Shown here: positions 1 through 9,128 of the stretch, piece by piece
Layout: each line of letters starts with the position of its first letter
How positions within the stretch are numbered: the first letter of the stretch is position 1
Notes under the pieces: model-generated
Told to the model about the DNA's origin: nothing
Databases searched by the model: none
What the model saw: the letters and a program-made list of their open reading frames with translations, nothing else
Translations under genes and position numbers: made by a program
DNA from: Roseicyclus salinarum
Lineage (GTDB): Bacteria; Pseudomonadota; Alphaproteobacteria; Rhodobacterales; Rhodobacteraceae
Length of the DNA: 50,468 nucleotides
NCBI RefSeq assembly: GCF_029624655.1
Contig: NZ_JARRSA010000026.1
Span: forward strand, 1-50,468
Reading direction: 5' to 3'

Positions 1-13
1 CCGGTCGCCGCCG

Positions 14-796
14 TCAGGCGGCGAGGTCGATCCAGACCGGCACGTGGTCGGACGGCTTCTCGCGGCCGCGCACATGGCGGTCAATGCCGGCGTCCGTCAT
101 CAGGTCGGCGGCCTGCGGGCTCAGAAGAAGATGGTCGATGCGGATGCCGTTGTTCCGCTCCCACGCGCCCGCCTGGTAGTCCCAGAAGGTATAGAGGCCG
201 GGCGCGGCGCTCCGGGCGCGGATCGCCTCCGTGAAGCCCAGGTTCAGGATCCGCCTGAAGGCCGCGCGGCTGTCGGGCAGGGCAAGCGCGTCCGTCCGCC
301 ACGCCTCGGGCCGCTCGGCGTCCTCGTCCTGCGGGATCACGTTGTAGTCTCCCGCCAGCACCACCGGCATCTCGCTGGCCAGAAGCCCTGCCGCATGGGT
401 CCGCATCCGGGCCATCCAGCCGAGCTTGTAGTCGTATTTCGGACCCGGCGCGGGGTTTCCGTTCGGCAGGTAGAGCCCGCAGACCCGCACGGCGGCGGTC
501 TCGCCCGTCACGGTGGCCTCGATCCAGCGCGCTTGCTCGTCGCTCTCGTCGCCCGGCAGGCCGCGCGTCACGTCCTCGAGCGGGAACCGCGACAGGATCG
601 CCACCCCGTTGAAGCCCTTCTGGCCATGCGTCTCGACGTTGTAGCCGAGGTCCTCGATCGGCTCGCGCGGGAAGGCCTCGTCGATCGACTTGATCTCCTG
701 CAGGAGAACGACATCGGGTTTCGCCTCGGCCAGCCAGTCGCAAAGCGCGCCGATCCGGGCCTTCACGCCGTTGATGTTGAATGTCGCGATCCTCAT
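14..796 (-). CDS. xthA: Exodeoxyribonuclease III (AP endonuclease)
   Basis: Class II AP endonuclease and 3'-5' exonuclease of base excision repair, acting in the cytoplasm on abasic DNA. The 260-residue product begins MRIATFNINGVKAR and carries the exonuclease-endonuclease-phosphatase signatures in order: LQEIKS (metal-binding Glu), GDYNVIP (Asp and Asn), RIDHLL, and the C-terminal SDHVPVWIDL with the catalytic Asp-His pair. The length matches the XthA family. The frame stays open upstream to 922, but the family's conserved N-terminus starts at 796, so that ATG is chosen. The gene lies at the window edge and is complete; its stop is at 14-16. The next gene on this strand, erpA, is 208 bases upstream, so the two need not share a transcript. 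Confidence 0.95.
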   Translation of the reverse strand: MRIATFNINGVKARIGALCDWLAEAKPDVVLLQEIKSIDEAFPREPIEDLGYNVETHGQKGFNGVAILSRFPLEDVTRGLPGDESDEQARWIEATVTGETAAVRVCGLYLPNGNPAPGPKYDYKLGWMARMRTHAAGLLASEMPVVLAGDYNVIPQDEDAERPEAWRTDALALPDSRAAFRRILNLGFTEAIRARSAAPGLYTFWDYQAGAWERNNGIRIDHLLLSPQAADLMTDAGIDRHVRGREKPSDHVPVWIDLAA

Positions 797-1004
797 GGGT
801 GCGGTTCTGGCGCGCGCGGGCCTCCGGAGCAAGGTCAAATGCTCGCGGCGGCGGCGATCCACGGCCGCGAGCGGCGCTGTGGCAGGTTGTGGGCGTCGCG
901 CGCGGTCAGGTTCGTGCCGCAAAGAGAGAGGAGCATCGTGGAGCCGGGGTCACGGGCAGCTGAATACCCCGCGCCCGGCGTGTCGCCTGTCCGCCCGCGT
1001 CAGG

Positions 1005-1343
1005 TCACATCGAAAACGACGTGCCGCAGCCGCAGGAGGAGGTGGCGTTGGGGTTCTCGATCACGAAGCGCGCGCCGATGAGTTCTTCGGTGAAGTCGAT
1101 CACGGCGTCTGCAAGGAAGGGAAGGGAGACGCTGTCCACCACGACCTTCTGGCCCTGACCCTCCAGCACGATGTCGTCCTCGGTGGGATCGTCGAGGCGG
1201 ATGTCGTACTGGAAGCCCGAGCAGCCGCCGCCCTCCACGGCCACGCGAAGCGCCTTGGCCTCGGCGCTGCCGCCGTTGATCTCCGCGAGGCGGGCGAAGG
1301 CGCGGTCGGTGACTTTCGGCGGGACGGTCAGCGTCAGGCTCAT
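1005..1343 (-). CDS. erpA: Iron-sulfur cluster insertion protein (A-type carrier)
   Basis: HesB/IscA-type carrier that hands Fe-S clusters to apo-proteins. The 112-residue product has the family's three cysteines: Cys41 in EGGGCSGFQY and Cys104 and Cys106 in SSCGCGTSF. Length and motif spacing are those of ErpA/IscA. It is divergent from dgt, with about 110 bases between the start codons for both promoters. A-type carriers (ErpA, IscA, SufA) cannot be separated firmly by sequence alone. ErpA is preferred because the gene stands apart from any suf or isc operon and beside dgt and argS, a position I recall for erpA in Rhodobacterales. Confidence 0.88.
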   Translation of the reverse strand: MSLTLTVPPKVTDRAFARLAEINGGSAEAKALRVAVEGGGCSGFQYDIRLDDPTEDDIVLEGQGQKVVVDSVSLPFLADAVIDFTEELIGARFVIENPNATSSCGCGTSFSM

Positions 1344-1453
1344 GGCCGGAGGCTCCTTGCGGACGAGGTCGATTTCTTCTCCGGCCCAATATATGGATGG
1401 CCCGCGGGCCGAGCAAGGAGCGCCCGCGGAGATGCCGTCCCGAGGAGTGTCCC

Positions 1454-2644
1454 ATGCGCGCCATCTATGCCTGCGATCCGGCCGTGAGCCGGGGACGCCG
1501 CGTGGCCGAGGATCTCAGCACGTTCCGCTCGCCGTTCCAGCGCGACCGCGACCGGATCATCCATTCCTCCGCCTTCCGGCGGCTCAAGCACAAGACGCAG
1601 GTCTTCGTGGAGCACGAGGGCGACTATTTCCGCACCCGGCTGACACACTCGCTCGAGGTCGCGCAGGTCGCCCGCACCATGGCCCGCGCGCTGGGGCTGG
1701 ACGAGGACCTGACCGAGGCCGTGGCGCTCGCCCACGATCTGGGCCATCCGCCCTTCGGCCATACCGGCGAGGACGCGCTGTCGGCCGCGATGGCGCCACA
1801 CGGCGGGTTCGATCACAACGCCCAGGCGATCCGCATCGTCACGAGCCTCGAGCGGCACTATGCCGATTTCGACGGCCTCAACCTCACGTGGGAGGCCCTC
1901 GAGGGGATCGCCAAGCACAACGGGCCTGTCGCACCCCTGCCGGGCGAGGGGGCTGAGGGGTCGCAGGTCCCGTGGGCGCTGGCAAGCTACTGCACGGGCC
2001 ACGACCTGGAACTTCACACCCATGCCAGCGCCGAGGCGCAGGTCGCGGCGCTGGCCGACGACGTGGCCTACAACCACCACGATCTTCACGACGGGCTCCG
2101 GGCCGAGCTGTTCTCGACCGACGAACTGGCCGAGCTTCCCATTCTCGACGCCTGTTTCGCCGAGGTCGACGCCCGCTATCCGGGCCTCAACTACTACCGC
2201 CGCCGCCACGAGGCGCTGCGCCGCTTCTTCGGGGTCCTCGTCGAGGACGTCCTCGCGCAGTCCTCCGCGCGCCTGAGGGAGCTCGATCCGGGCGGGGTCG
2301 CGGACATCCGCGGCGCGGGCCGTCCGATGGTGCGGTTCTCGGACGCCCTTTTCGCCGATCTCAAGGTGATCCGCGGATTCCTATTCCGCAGGATGTACCG
2401 CGCCCCTGCCGTGGTCGAGATGCGGGCGCAGGTGACGCGTGTTGTGGCCGAGCTGTTCCCCTTCTTCATGGCTCACCCCGAGGAGCTGCCCAAGCAGTGG
2501 CGCAAGGACGTGCAGGACGTCGCGGGCGACGAGACGGCGCTTGCGCGGATCGTGTCGGACTACATCTCGGGCATGACCGACCGCTTCGCGCTGCAACGCC
2601 ACGCCGAGCTGATCGGGGGCGTCGAGGTCGCGCGCATCGCCTGA
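1454..2644 (+). CDS. dgt: dGTPase-like deoxynucleotide triphosphohydrolase
   Basis: HD-superfamily enzyme that removes triphosphate from dNTPs, mostly dGTP, and helps control nucleotide pools. The 396-residue product shows the metal-binding HD signatures: the His of RLTHSLEVAQVAR, then AHDLGHPPFGHTGE with the HD pair, and further His and Asp residues in ADDVAYNHHDLHDG. The start at 1454 is chosen because GAGGAG lies just upstream and the protein then begins MRAIYACDP; the frame extends to 1397 without family similarity. The length is typical of the alphaproteobacterial type 2 dGTPase-like group. The downstream gap to the next gene is about 100 bases. Confidence 0.93.
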   Translation: MRAIYACDPAVSRGRRVAEDLSTFRSPFQRDRDRIIHSSAFRRLKHKTQVFVEHEGDYFRTRLTHSLEVAQVARTMARALGLDEDLTEAVALAHDLGHPPFGHTGEDALSAAMAPHGGFDHNAQAIRIVTSLERHYADFDGLNLTWEALEGIAKHNGPVAPLPGEGAEGSQVPWALASYCTGHDLELHTHASAEAQVAALADDVAYNHHDLHDGLRAELFSTDELAELPILDACFAEVDARYPGLNYYRRRHEALRRFFGVLVEDVLAQSSARLRELDPGGVADIRGAGRPMVRFSDALFADLKVIRGFLFRRMYRAPAVVEMRAQVTRVVAELFPFFMAHPEELPKQWRKDVQDVAGDETALARIVSDYISGMTDRFALQRHAELIGGVEVARIA

Positions 2645-2741
2645 GGGTCCGAACATCGCCCGAGGCCCGCGCGCTTGATCGCGGGGCCGTCCTTCGGCAG
2701 GCTGTCGCGGGAGCCCGGGCGCCCGACCGATGGAGGATGCC

Positions 2742-3116
2742 ATGCGAAACGCCCTCGCGCCGCTTGCGGCTGGAATGCTTGCGCTGGTCGCGGCCGCGGC
2801 GGCTCATGCGATCCCGCCCGACGGCACGTATCACGCCGGGTGCGCCGGCGGAGGCCAGGGCGCACCCGGCGCGGCGGAGGCGCGGCTCGCCTTTCCCGAA
2901 ATCTGTTTCGACGGAGCCTGCTGCATCCTGTCCAACCCCACCCGGCTGCGGGGGCTGCCCGACCAGTTCCTCTACGACGGGGCCTGCACGGACGCCGAGG
3001 GCGCCGCGTTCGAGGCGCGCGTGTTCTTCGGCGAGGGCCCGCAGCCCACGTCGGTCGTCATCGTGCTGCGCGGCGTCGGCATGACCCTGCAGAGCTGCCT
3101 TCCCGAGGACAGGTGA
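2742..3116 (+). CDS. Small secreted cysteine-containing hypothetical protein
   Basis: A 124-residue product with a clear signal peptide, MRNALAPLAAGMLALVAAAAAHA, cleaved near residue 23. The mature part has six cysteines (for example GCAGG, ICFDGACCIL and GACTDAEG), which suggests disulfide bonds in the periplasm. The ATG at 2742 is preferred to the one at 2730 because GGAGGA (2732-2737) sits at a good distance before it. It lies between dgt and argS in the same orientation. I do not recognise a family; no enzymatic motif is visible. Codon use matches the neighbours. Confidence 0.7.
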   Translation: MRNALAPLAAGMLALVAAAAAHAIPPDGTYHAGCAGGGQGAPGAAEARLAFPEICFDGACCILSNPTRLRGLPDQFLYDGACTDAEGAAFEARVFFGEGPQPTSVVIVLRGVGMTLQSCLPEDR

Positions 3117-3147
3117 GCGGCCCGCCCGGCGTGACGGGCGCGCGACA

Positions 3148-3175
3148 TTGACCTCGGCCACGCCCGTGGTAGACG
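3148..3175 (+). promoter_or_regulatory. Probable promoter of argS
   Basis: A sigma70-like -35 TTGACC (3148-3153) and -10 TAGACG (3170-3175) are separated by 16 bases and lie about 30 bases before the argS start codon. This is a reading by eye. Confidence 0.45.
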
Positions 3176-3203
3176 GGCGGGCGGTACTTCAGGGGCGTCC
3201 GAC

Positions 3204-4934
3204 ATGAACATCTTCTCAGACATACGCAGGGCCGTGATCGAAGGGCTCGACGCGCTGACGCGGGATGGCGCGCTGCCGGGCGGGCTCGACTTCGGCAACG
3301 TCGCGGTGGAGCCGCCGCGCGACCCGGCGCATGGCGACATGGCGACCAATGCCGCGATGGTGCTGGCCAAGCCAGCGGGCCTGAAGCCGCGCGACATCGC
3401 CGAGGCGCTGGCCACAAGACTGGGCGAGGACGCCCGCATCGCGCGCGCCGAGGTCGCGGGCCCGGGCTTCCTGAACCTGAGGCTTTCGGCGGAGACCTGG
3501 CGCGAGGTGGTGCGCAGCACGCTTGCCGAGGGGGCGGCCTTCGGCCGTTCGGACCTCGGGCAAGGGCGGCGAGTCAATGTCGAGTTCGTCTCGGCCAACC
3601 CGACGGGCCCGATGCATGTCGGCCACACGCGGGGCGCGGTCTTCGGCGACGCCCTCGCGCGGCTTCTCGACTATTCCGGGCACGAGGTGACGCGGGAATA
3701 CTACATCAACGACGGCGGCAGCCAGGTCGACGTGCTCGCGCGGTCCGTCTACCTGCGCTACCTCGAGGCGCATGGCCGTTCCGTCGCCTTCGAGGACGGG
3801 ACCTATCCCGGCGACTACCTCGTTCCGGTGGGCGAGGCGCTGAAGGCGAAGGTCGGCGATGCGTATTTGGGGAAAGATGAAGGGGTATGGCTCGCGCCCG
3901 TGCGGGAGTTCGCGACCGATGCGATGATGGTGCTGATCCGCGAGGATCTTGCGGCGCTCGGCGTCCGGATGGACGTGTTCTATTCGGAGAAGTCGCTGTA
4001 TGGCACCGGCCGGATCGAGGCCGCGATCGAGGATCTCAGGGCCAAGGGCCTGATCTACTCGGGCACGCTGGAGCCGCCGAAGGGCAAGGCGCCCGAGGAT
4101 TGGGAGCCGCGCATCCAGACGCTGTTCCGCTCGACCGAGTACGGGGACGATGTGGACCGCCCGGTGATGAAGTCGGACGGGTCCTGGACCTATTTCGCGC
4201 CCGACATCGCCTATCACTACGACAAGGTGAGCCGCGGTTTCGACGAGCTGATCGACATCTTCGGCGCCGATCACGGGGGCTACGTCAAGAGGATGAAGGC
4301 GGCCGTCGCGGCGCTGTCGGACAACCGCGTTCCGCTCGACATCAAGCTGATGCAGCTCGTGAAGCTCAAGCGGGGCGACCAGGAGCTGAAGATGTCCAAG
4401 CGGGCGGGCACCTTCGTGACGCTTCGCGACGTGGTCGAGATGGTGGGCCCGGACGTGACGCGCTTCGTGATGCTGACGCGCAAGAACGACGCGCCGCTCG
4501 ATTTCGACGTCGACCGGGTGCTCGAGCAGTCGAAGGACAATCCCGTCTTCTACGTGCAATACGCTCATGCCCGCATCTCGTCGGTGTTGCGCAAGGCGGC
4601 GGAGGCCGGCATGGACGCGGAGATGCCTGACGATCTGTCCTCGATCGCCGATCCCGCCGAGCTGGCGCTGGTCGCCAAGATCGCCGAATGGCCGCGCCTC
4701 GTTGAGGTCGCGGCGCAGGCCCACGAGCCGCATCGCGTCGCCTTTTACCTCTACGATCTCGCTTCGGAGTTCCACGGCCTGTGGAACCGCGGCAACGCCC
4801 AGCCCGAGCTGCGTTTCATCCAGGAGGACGATGTTGCCACGACGCGCGCCAAACTTGCGCTGATCCAGGCCGTCGCGATTGTCATTTCGAACGGTCTTGG
4901 TATCTTGGGCGTCAAACCGGCCGAGAAGATGTAA
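3204..4934 (+). CDS. argS: Arginyl-tRNA synthetase
   Basis: Class I aminoacyl-tRNA synthetase that charges tRNA-Arg. The 576-residue protein has the N-terminal Add-1 domain (about 1-110), the HIGH-type motif as [14 protein letters not shown] near residue 137, and the [10 protein letters not shown] loop at residue 396. The latter is notable because many ArgRS enzymes have lost a canonical KMSK. The C-terminal anticodon-binding DALR domain follows (about 440-576), including [15 protein letters not shown]. The start ATG at 3204 gives [15 protein letters not shown], the usual N-terminus. It begins a same-strand run with the SPOR protein, nagZ, scpA and scpB; the gap to the SPOR gene is 100 bases. 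Confidence 0.97.
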   Translation: MNIFSDIRRAVIEGLDALTRDGALPGGLDFGNVAVEPPRDPAHGDMATNAAMVLAKPAGLKPRDIAEALATRLGEDARIARAEVAGPGFLNLRLSAETWREVVRSTLAEGAAFGRSDLGQGRRVNVEFVSANPTGPMHVGHTRGAVFGDALARLLDYSGHEVTREYYINDGGSQVDVLARSVYLRYLEAHGRSVAFEDGTYPGDYLVPVGEALKAKVGDAYLGKDEGVWLAPVREFATDAMMVLIREDLAALGVRMDVFYSEKSLYGTGRIEAAIEDLRAKGLIYSGTLEPPKGKAPEDWEPRIQTLFRSTEYGDDVDRPVMKSDGSWTYFAPDIAYHYDKVSRGFDELIDIFGADHGGYVKRMKAAVAALSDNRVPLDIKLMQLVKLKRGDQELKMSKRAGTFVTLRDVVEMVGPDVTRFVMLTRKNDAPLDFDVDRVLEQSKDNPVFYVQYAHARISSVLRKAAEAGMDAEMPDDLSSIADPAELALVAKIAEWPRLVEVAAQAHEPHRVAFYLYDLASEFHGLWNRGNAQPELRFIQEDDVATTRAKLALIQAVAIVISNGLGILGVKPAEKM

Positions 4935-5034
4935 GGGGATCAACCCCGCTGGCGGCCGGATCGGGCAGACATGATCAGATCCGGCCGGGCGCTGCCTTTC
5001 GCGTGCCCGGGCATCGGACTGCACGAGGTCAGGC

Positions 5035-6084
5035 ATGGCAGATATCGATTACTTCGACGGGGATTTCGACCGCGACTTCGACGGGAGCGAGGGCGCCCCG
5101 CGCGAGGCGGCCGCCGCGGCCGCGAGGCCGATGCTTGGGGTTCTGGTCAATTGGGCCGGCGCGCTGATCTCGCTGGGGCTTGTCCTGGGGATGGCCGTCT
5201 GGGCCGTGCAGCTGATGATGCGCGACGTGTCGGGCGTGCCCGTGATCCAGGCGCTGGAAGGGCCGATGCGCGTGCAGCCGGACGATCCCGGCGGGACGCA
5301 GGCGCCGCACCAGGGCCTCGCGGTGAACCGCATCGCCGAGGGCGAGGAGGCGCCGCCGGTGCCCGACCGCCTTGTGCTCGCGCCGCCGCCGCTGGAGTTG
5401 CAGGACGTCCGTTTCGACATGGCGAGCGCCTCCGAGGCCGAAGCGCCCCGCGCGCGGCCGGCGGAGGAGGGGGCCGAGGCCACGGCGGCTGCCGAGGCCA
5501 TCGAGACCACCGGGGCCGCGACGCTGCCCTCCGGGGATGCGGGCGCGGACACGATGGCGCTGATCGACCGGCTGCTGGCCGAGGCGCAGGGCCTCGACCC
5601 CGCCGACGCGCCGCGCGCGGCCGCCGCCCCGGCAGAGATCGCCACGCGAGCCGCCGTGTCCCAATCCCAGTCCCAATCCGCGCAGGCGCGGATCATCCCC
5701 GCCTCGGTGCCGGGTGTCGCCGCCTCGCCGAGGCCGTCCTTCCGGCCGGTCAGCCTGGTTGCCGGGCAGGGTGCGGCGCGCGCCCCGGCGGCGCCGGCGG
5801 GTCCCGTCGACCTCGTGGCGGACGAGCTTCCCGACGGCACGAGACTGGTGCAGCTTGGCGCCTTCGACACGCCCGCCATCGCGCGGAGCGAATGGGACCG
5901 GCTTGCGCAGCGTTATCCCGACTACTTCGAGGGCCGCCCCCGCGTGGTCGAGGAGGCGTCATCGGGCGGGCAGAGCTTCTTCCGGCTGAGGGCGGGGGGC
6001 TTCGACGACCTTGCAGGCTCGCGCCGTTTCTGCGCCGTGCTGGTCGCGCAGGGGACGGCCTGCATCCCCGTGACCGTGCGCTGA
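5035..6084 (+). CDS. SPOR-domain inner-membrane protein
   Basis: A 349-residue bitopic envelope protein. Residues 1-30 are cytoplasmic and acidic (MADIDYFDGDFDRDFDGSEG). One membrane helix follows (about 32-57, including WAGALISLGLVLGMAVW), then a long Ala/Pro-rich periplasmic linker with a short SQSQSQS repeat near residue 208, and a C-terminal SPOR domain (about 262-349, LVQLGAFDTPAIARSEW to ACIPVTV). SPOR domains bind denuded glycan strands of septal peptidoglycan, so a role near the division site is likely. It precedes nagZ by 13 bases, so the two are probably co-transcribed and share a peptidoglycan theme. Confidence 0.85.
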   Translation: MADIDYFDGDFDRDFDGSEGAPREAAAAAARPMLGVLVNWAGALISLGLVLGMAVWAVQLMMRDVSGVPVIQALEGPMRVQPDDPGGTQAPHQGLAVNRIAEGEEAPPVPDRLVLAPPPLELQDVRFDMASASEAEAPRARPAEEGAEATAAAEAIETTGAATLPSGDAGADTMALIDRLLAEAQGLDPADAPRAAAAPAEIATRAAVSQSQSQSAQARIIPASVPGVAASPRPSFRPVSLVAGQGAARAPAAPAGPVDLVADELPDGTRLVQLGAFDTPAIARSEWDRLAQRYPDYFEGRPRVVEEASSGGQSFFRLRAGGFDDLAGSRRFCAVLVAQGTACIPVTVR

Positions 6085-6097
6085 AGGGCGGGAAGGG

Positions 6098-7114
6098 GTG
6101 AGCACGCCTGTCTCCGCGACGATCCTGGGGCTCGAGGGGCCGATCCTTGAGGCGGACGAGGCGATGTTCTTCGCCGCCGCCCAGCCCTGGGGGTTCATCC
6201 TGTTCGCGCGCAATGTCGAGAGCCCCGAGCAGCTTGGCCGCCTGACGCGCGACCTGCGCGATGCCGTGGGCCGCGACGCGCCCGTCCTGATCGACCAGGA
6301 GGGGGGGCGGGTGCAGCGCCTTCGCCCGCCGCACTGGCGCGAATGGCCCCCGGCGCTCGACGAGGTGGCGGCGGCGGGGCCCGGCGCAGCCGCGCGCGCG
6401 ATGTACCTGCGCTCGCGCCTGATCGCGGCCGAACTGCGTGCGGTGGGCATCGACGTGAACTGCGCGCCGCTGGCCGACGTGGCGCGCACGACGACCCATC
6501 CGATCCTGCGCAACCGTCTTTACGGCGACGATCCCGAGGCCGTGGCCGAGATCGCGCTGGCGGTCGCGCTGGGGCTGATCGACGGCGGCGTCGTGCCCGT
6601 CGTGAAGCACCTTCCGGGGTACGGGCTTGGCGAGGTGGACAGCCACGAGAGCCTTCCGCGCGTCGATGCGGGGGCGGACGAGCTGCGGCGGACCGATTTC
6701 GCGGCCTTCCGCCCGCTTGCCGACCTGCCCTTGGGGATGACGGCGCATATCGTCTACGAGGCCTTCGACCCGGAGACGCCCGCGACGCTTTCGGCCGAAA
6801 TGATCCGCCTGATCCGTGACGACATCGGCTTTGGCGGGCTTCTGATGACCGACGATCTTTCGATGGGGGCCCTGCCGGGGCCGATCGGGGAGCGCGCGGC
6901 GCGGGCGCGGGCGGCGGGATGCGACCTGATCCTGCATTGCAACGGCCGTCGCGCCGAGATGGAGGACGTGCTGGCCGAGGCGGGCACGATGGACGAGGGC
7001 GCGCTGGCGCGTGGGGCGGCGGCTCTGGCGCTGCGGAGCGGGGCGCTGCCGCTTGACATGGACGAGATGGAGGCGGAGCTTGACCGCCTTCGCAACGGAG
7101 ACGTCGATGGCTGA
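6098..7114 (+). CDS. nagZ: Beta-N-acetylhexosaminidase
   Basis: Family GH3 glucosaminidase that removes GlcNAc from anhydro-muropeptides during cell-wall recycling in the cytoplasm. The 338-residue product starts with GTG at 6098. It shows VLIDQEGGRVQRL (substrate binding), the catalytic-loop segment KHLPGYGLGEVDSHESLP with the DSH triplet, and MTDDLSMGAL with the nucleophilic Asp. The usual KHxPGHG reads KHLPGYG here, a His-to-Tyr change outside the DSH dyad. Length is normal for NagZ. The last 8 bases overlap scpA, so translation of the two is probably coupled. Confidence 0.92.
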   Translation: MSTPVSATILGLEGPILEADEAMFFAAAQPWGFILFARNVESPEQLGRLTRDLRDAVGRDAPVLIDQEGGRVQRLRPPHWREWPPALDEVAAAGPGAAARAMYLRSRLIAAELRAVGIDVNCAPLADVARTTTHPILRNRLYGDDPEAVAEIALAVALGLIDGGVVPVVKHLPGYGLGEVDSHESLPRVDAGADELRRTDFAAFRPLADLPLGMTAHIVYEAFDPETPATLSAEMIRLIRDDIGFGGLLMTDDLSMGALPGPIGERAARARAAGCDLILHCNGRRAEMEDVLAEAGTMDEGALARGAAALALRSGALPLDMDEMEAELDRLRNGDVDG

Positions 7115-7925
7115 CACGCCCATCCCCGCCAATGACGCGTCCGGTTCGGCGGCCGACTGGGGCTCGGACGAACGCACGGTCGCCGCGCGGCGCGAGGACG
7201 AGGCGCTGGTCGTGGACGTGGACGGCTTCGAGGGGCCGCTCGATCTGCTGCTGAACCTCGCGCGGACGCAGAAGGTGGATCTTCGCGCGATCTCGATTCT
7301 CGCCCTGACGGAGCAATACCTCGCCTTCATCGAAAAGGCGCGGGCCATGCGGCTGGAGCTGGCGGCGGATTACCTCGTGATGGCGGCCTGGCTCGCCTAT
7401 CTCAAGTCGCGCCTCCTGCTGCCGCCCGAACCTGGCGAGGATGGCCCGAGCGCCGAGGACATGGCGGCGCACCTCGCCTTCCAGCTCGAACGGCTGGCGG
7501 CGATGCGCGACTGCGCGGCGCGGCTGATGGCACGGGACCGGCTGGGCCGCGACCGCTTCGCGCGCGGGATGCCCGAAAGCGTCAGCGCGACGCGCAAGGT
7601 CGTCTACACCGCGGGGCTGATCGACCTGCTGCAGGCCTATGCGCGCGTGCGCACCCGTGACGATTTCCGCCCCTACGCGATGGACCGCGAGAGCGTGTTC
7701 ACCATGGAGCAGGCACTGGACCGCCTGCGGCCGCTGATCGGCCATGCCGCCGAATGGACGGACCTCGCGAGTTTCCTGCCCGAGGGGTGGGAGACCGACC
7801 CCAAGCGGCGGCGTTCGGCGACGGCGGCGCATTTCGCTGCGACGCTTGAACTGGTGAAGGCGGGACGCGCGCAGGTGCGGCAGTCCGAGACCTTCGCGCC
7901 GATCCAGCTGAGACGGAGGGACTGA
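7107..7925 (+). CDS. scpA: Segregation and condensation protein A
   Basis: Kleisin subunit of the SMC-ScpAB condensin that organises and segregates the chromosome. The 272-residue product has the ScpA N-terminal signature FEGPLDLLLNLARTQKVDL at about residue 41, followed by AADYLVMAAWLAYLKSRLLL, and a C-terminal winged-helix part ending QLRRRD. The frame stays open to 7011 inside nagZ, but the ATG at 7107 gives MADTPIPAND and the usual short N-terminal tail. It overlaps nagZ by 8 bases and ends one base before scpB, so nagZ-scpA-scpB form one operon. Confidence 0.94.
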   Translation: MADTPIPANDASGSAADWGSDERTVAARREDEALVVDVDGFEGPLDLLLNLARTQKVDLRAISILALTEQYLAFIEKARAMRLELAADYLVMAAWLAYLKSRLLLPPEPGEDGPSAEDMAAHLAFQLERLAAMRDCAARLMARDRLGRDRFARGMPESVSATRKVVYTAGLIDLLQAYARVRTRDDFRPYAMDRESVFTMEQALDRLRPLIGHAAEWTDLASFLPEGWETDPKRRRSATAAHFAATLELVKAGRAQVRQSETFAPIQLRRRD

Positions 7926-7926
7926 C

Positions 7927-8616
7927 ATGGACGAGCGTCCGGAAGACGCGGAGGGCCACGCGCCCGACGCGCCGCGCGACAGCCTGTTCCGCGCGCCCCC
8001 CATCGCCGAGCAGGAGCGCATGGTCGAGGCCATGCTCTTCGCCGCCGCCGAGCCGATGAGCGTGGCCGAGATGGAGGCGCGGATGCCGCATGGCTGCGAT
8101 CCGGCCGAGGCTGTGCAGCACCTGCGGCGGCGCTACGAGGGGCGCGGCGTGCAGGTCGTGCGCGTGGGCGACGCCTGGGCGGTCCGGACGGCGGCCGACC
8201 TCGGCTACCTGATGGCGCGCGAGACGGTCGAGACCCGCAAGCTTTCGCGCGCCGCGATCGAGACCCTCGCCATCGTCGCCTATCACCAGCCGGTGACGCG
8301 GGCCGAGATCGAGGAGATCCGCGGCGTCTCGGTCAGCAGGGGCACGGTCGACCAGCTGATCGAGCTTGGCTGGATCCGGTTCGGACGCCGCCGGATGACG
8401 GTGGGCCGGCCCGTGACCTACGTCGTCACGCAGGGCTTCCTCGATCATTTCGGTCTGGAGAACGCGCGCGACCTTCCGGGGCTGAAGGAACTTCGCGAGG
8501 CGGGCCTTCTGGAAAGCCGGCCGCAGGATGGGGATGCGCCCGACCTGCCGGAGGACGAGACCGGGCAGCTCTTCGACGACGATGAGCCGGACGAGGACGA
8601 GGACGGCGAGATCTGA
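7927..8616 (+). CDS. scpB: Segregation and condensation protein B
   Basis: Partner of ScpA in the SMC complex, a dimer of tandem winged helices. The 229-residue product contains the ScpB core LSRAAIETLAIVAYHQPVTR followed by EIEEIRGVSVSRGTVDQLIE and GRPVTYVVTQGFLDHFGL. The last 40 residues are a low-complexity acidic tail (EDETGQLFDDDEPDEDEDGEI). It directly follows scpA. In several Rhodobacterales that I recall, tatA-tatB-tatC follow scpB; here they do not. Confidence 0.94.
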   Translation: MDERPEDAEGHAPDAPRDSLFRAPPIAEQERMVEAMLFAAAEPMSVAEMEARMPHGCDPAEAVQHLRRRYEGRGVQVVRVGDAWAVRTAADLGYLMARETVETRKLSRAAIETLAIVAYHQPVTRAEIEEIRGVSVSRGTVDQLIELGWIRFGRRRMTVGRPVTYVVTQGFLDHFGLENARDLPGLKELREAGLLESRPQDGDAPDLPEDETGQLFDDDEPDEDEDGEI

Positions 8617-8847
8617 ACCGCGCGCTCGGGGGCGGCCGGGCATGGCGGCGATGCATCCTGCGCGTCCGTCAGGTGCGCGCCTGGTCGCTCGTGGCGTCCG
8701 GCCAGGTCCGCGGGGTGTCCCCCGCGCCACAATCGGTGGCGAACGAATCGGTACGGACGCACCGCGCCTCTTTTCCGCCACAATTCGCCCCAATTCCTGA
8801 ACGCCGGGCAAACCCGCTTAATTAAAAGAAGAAAAGTGAGGCAGAAC

Positions 8848-9039
8848 ATGCATCGGATCGTTCAGACCCTGAAGCGTCTCGTCCCGCAGCGCGACGTGGA
8901 CGGCTCGCTCCACCTCAACCGTTTCGCCAGGGGAAGCAGCTACGACCGCGCGCTTCAGGCCTTCAAGGCCGAGCAGGCGAAGCGTGCCGAGCGCAACGTG
9001 CGCACGGTGCCGGGCGAGTGGAAGTCCTCGCGCAGCTGA
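8848..9039 (+). CDS. Small basic hypothetical protein
   Basis: A 63-residue, strongly basic product (MHRIVQTLKRLVPQ at the start, ending EWKSSRS) with no signal peptide or membrane segment. The upstream 40 bases are unusually AT-rich (CTTAATTAAAAG at about 8818-8829), as expected for a promoter and leader, and a hairpin terminator follows at 9082. The frame can also start at a GTG at 8836, where GAAAAG gives only a weak ribosome binding site. I recognise no family. It is called because of codon-like composition, its own AT-rich leader and the terminator behind it. Confidence 0.55.
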   Translation: MHRIVQTLKRLVPQRDVDGSLHLNRFARGSSYDRALQAFKAEQAKRAERNVRTVPGEWKSSRS

Positions 9040-9081
9040 CCGGCGCCCGATGCGCCTGACAGGCGGCGGGACGAAAGAAGA

Positions 9082-9113
9082 AGGGGCGCCCGAAGGCGCC
9101 CCTATTGCTTTGA
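9082..9113. terminator. Bidirectional terminator between the small gene and glnA
   Basis: A 9-base-pair stem, AGGGGCGCC at 9082-9090 and GGCGCCCCT at 9095-9103 with a CGAA loop, followed by ATTGCTTTG on the plus strand and by a TTCTTCTTTC tract on the minus strand. It can end both convergent transcripts. Confidence 0.75.
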
Positions 9114-9128
9114 TCCGCAAGGTGCCGC

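Noticed and set aside
3216-5036. Long minus-strand frame across argS
   Set aside because: It is the complement of argS, and its composition mirrors third-position GC bias.
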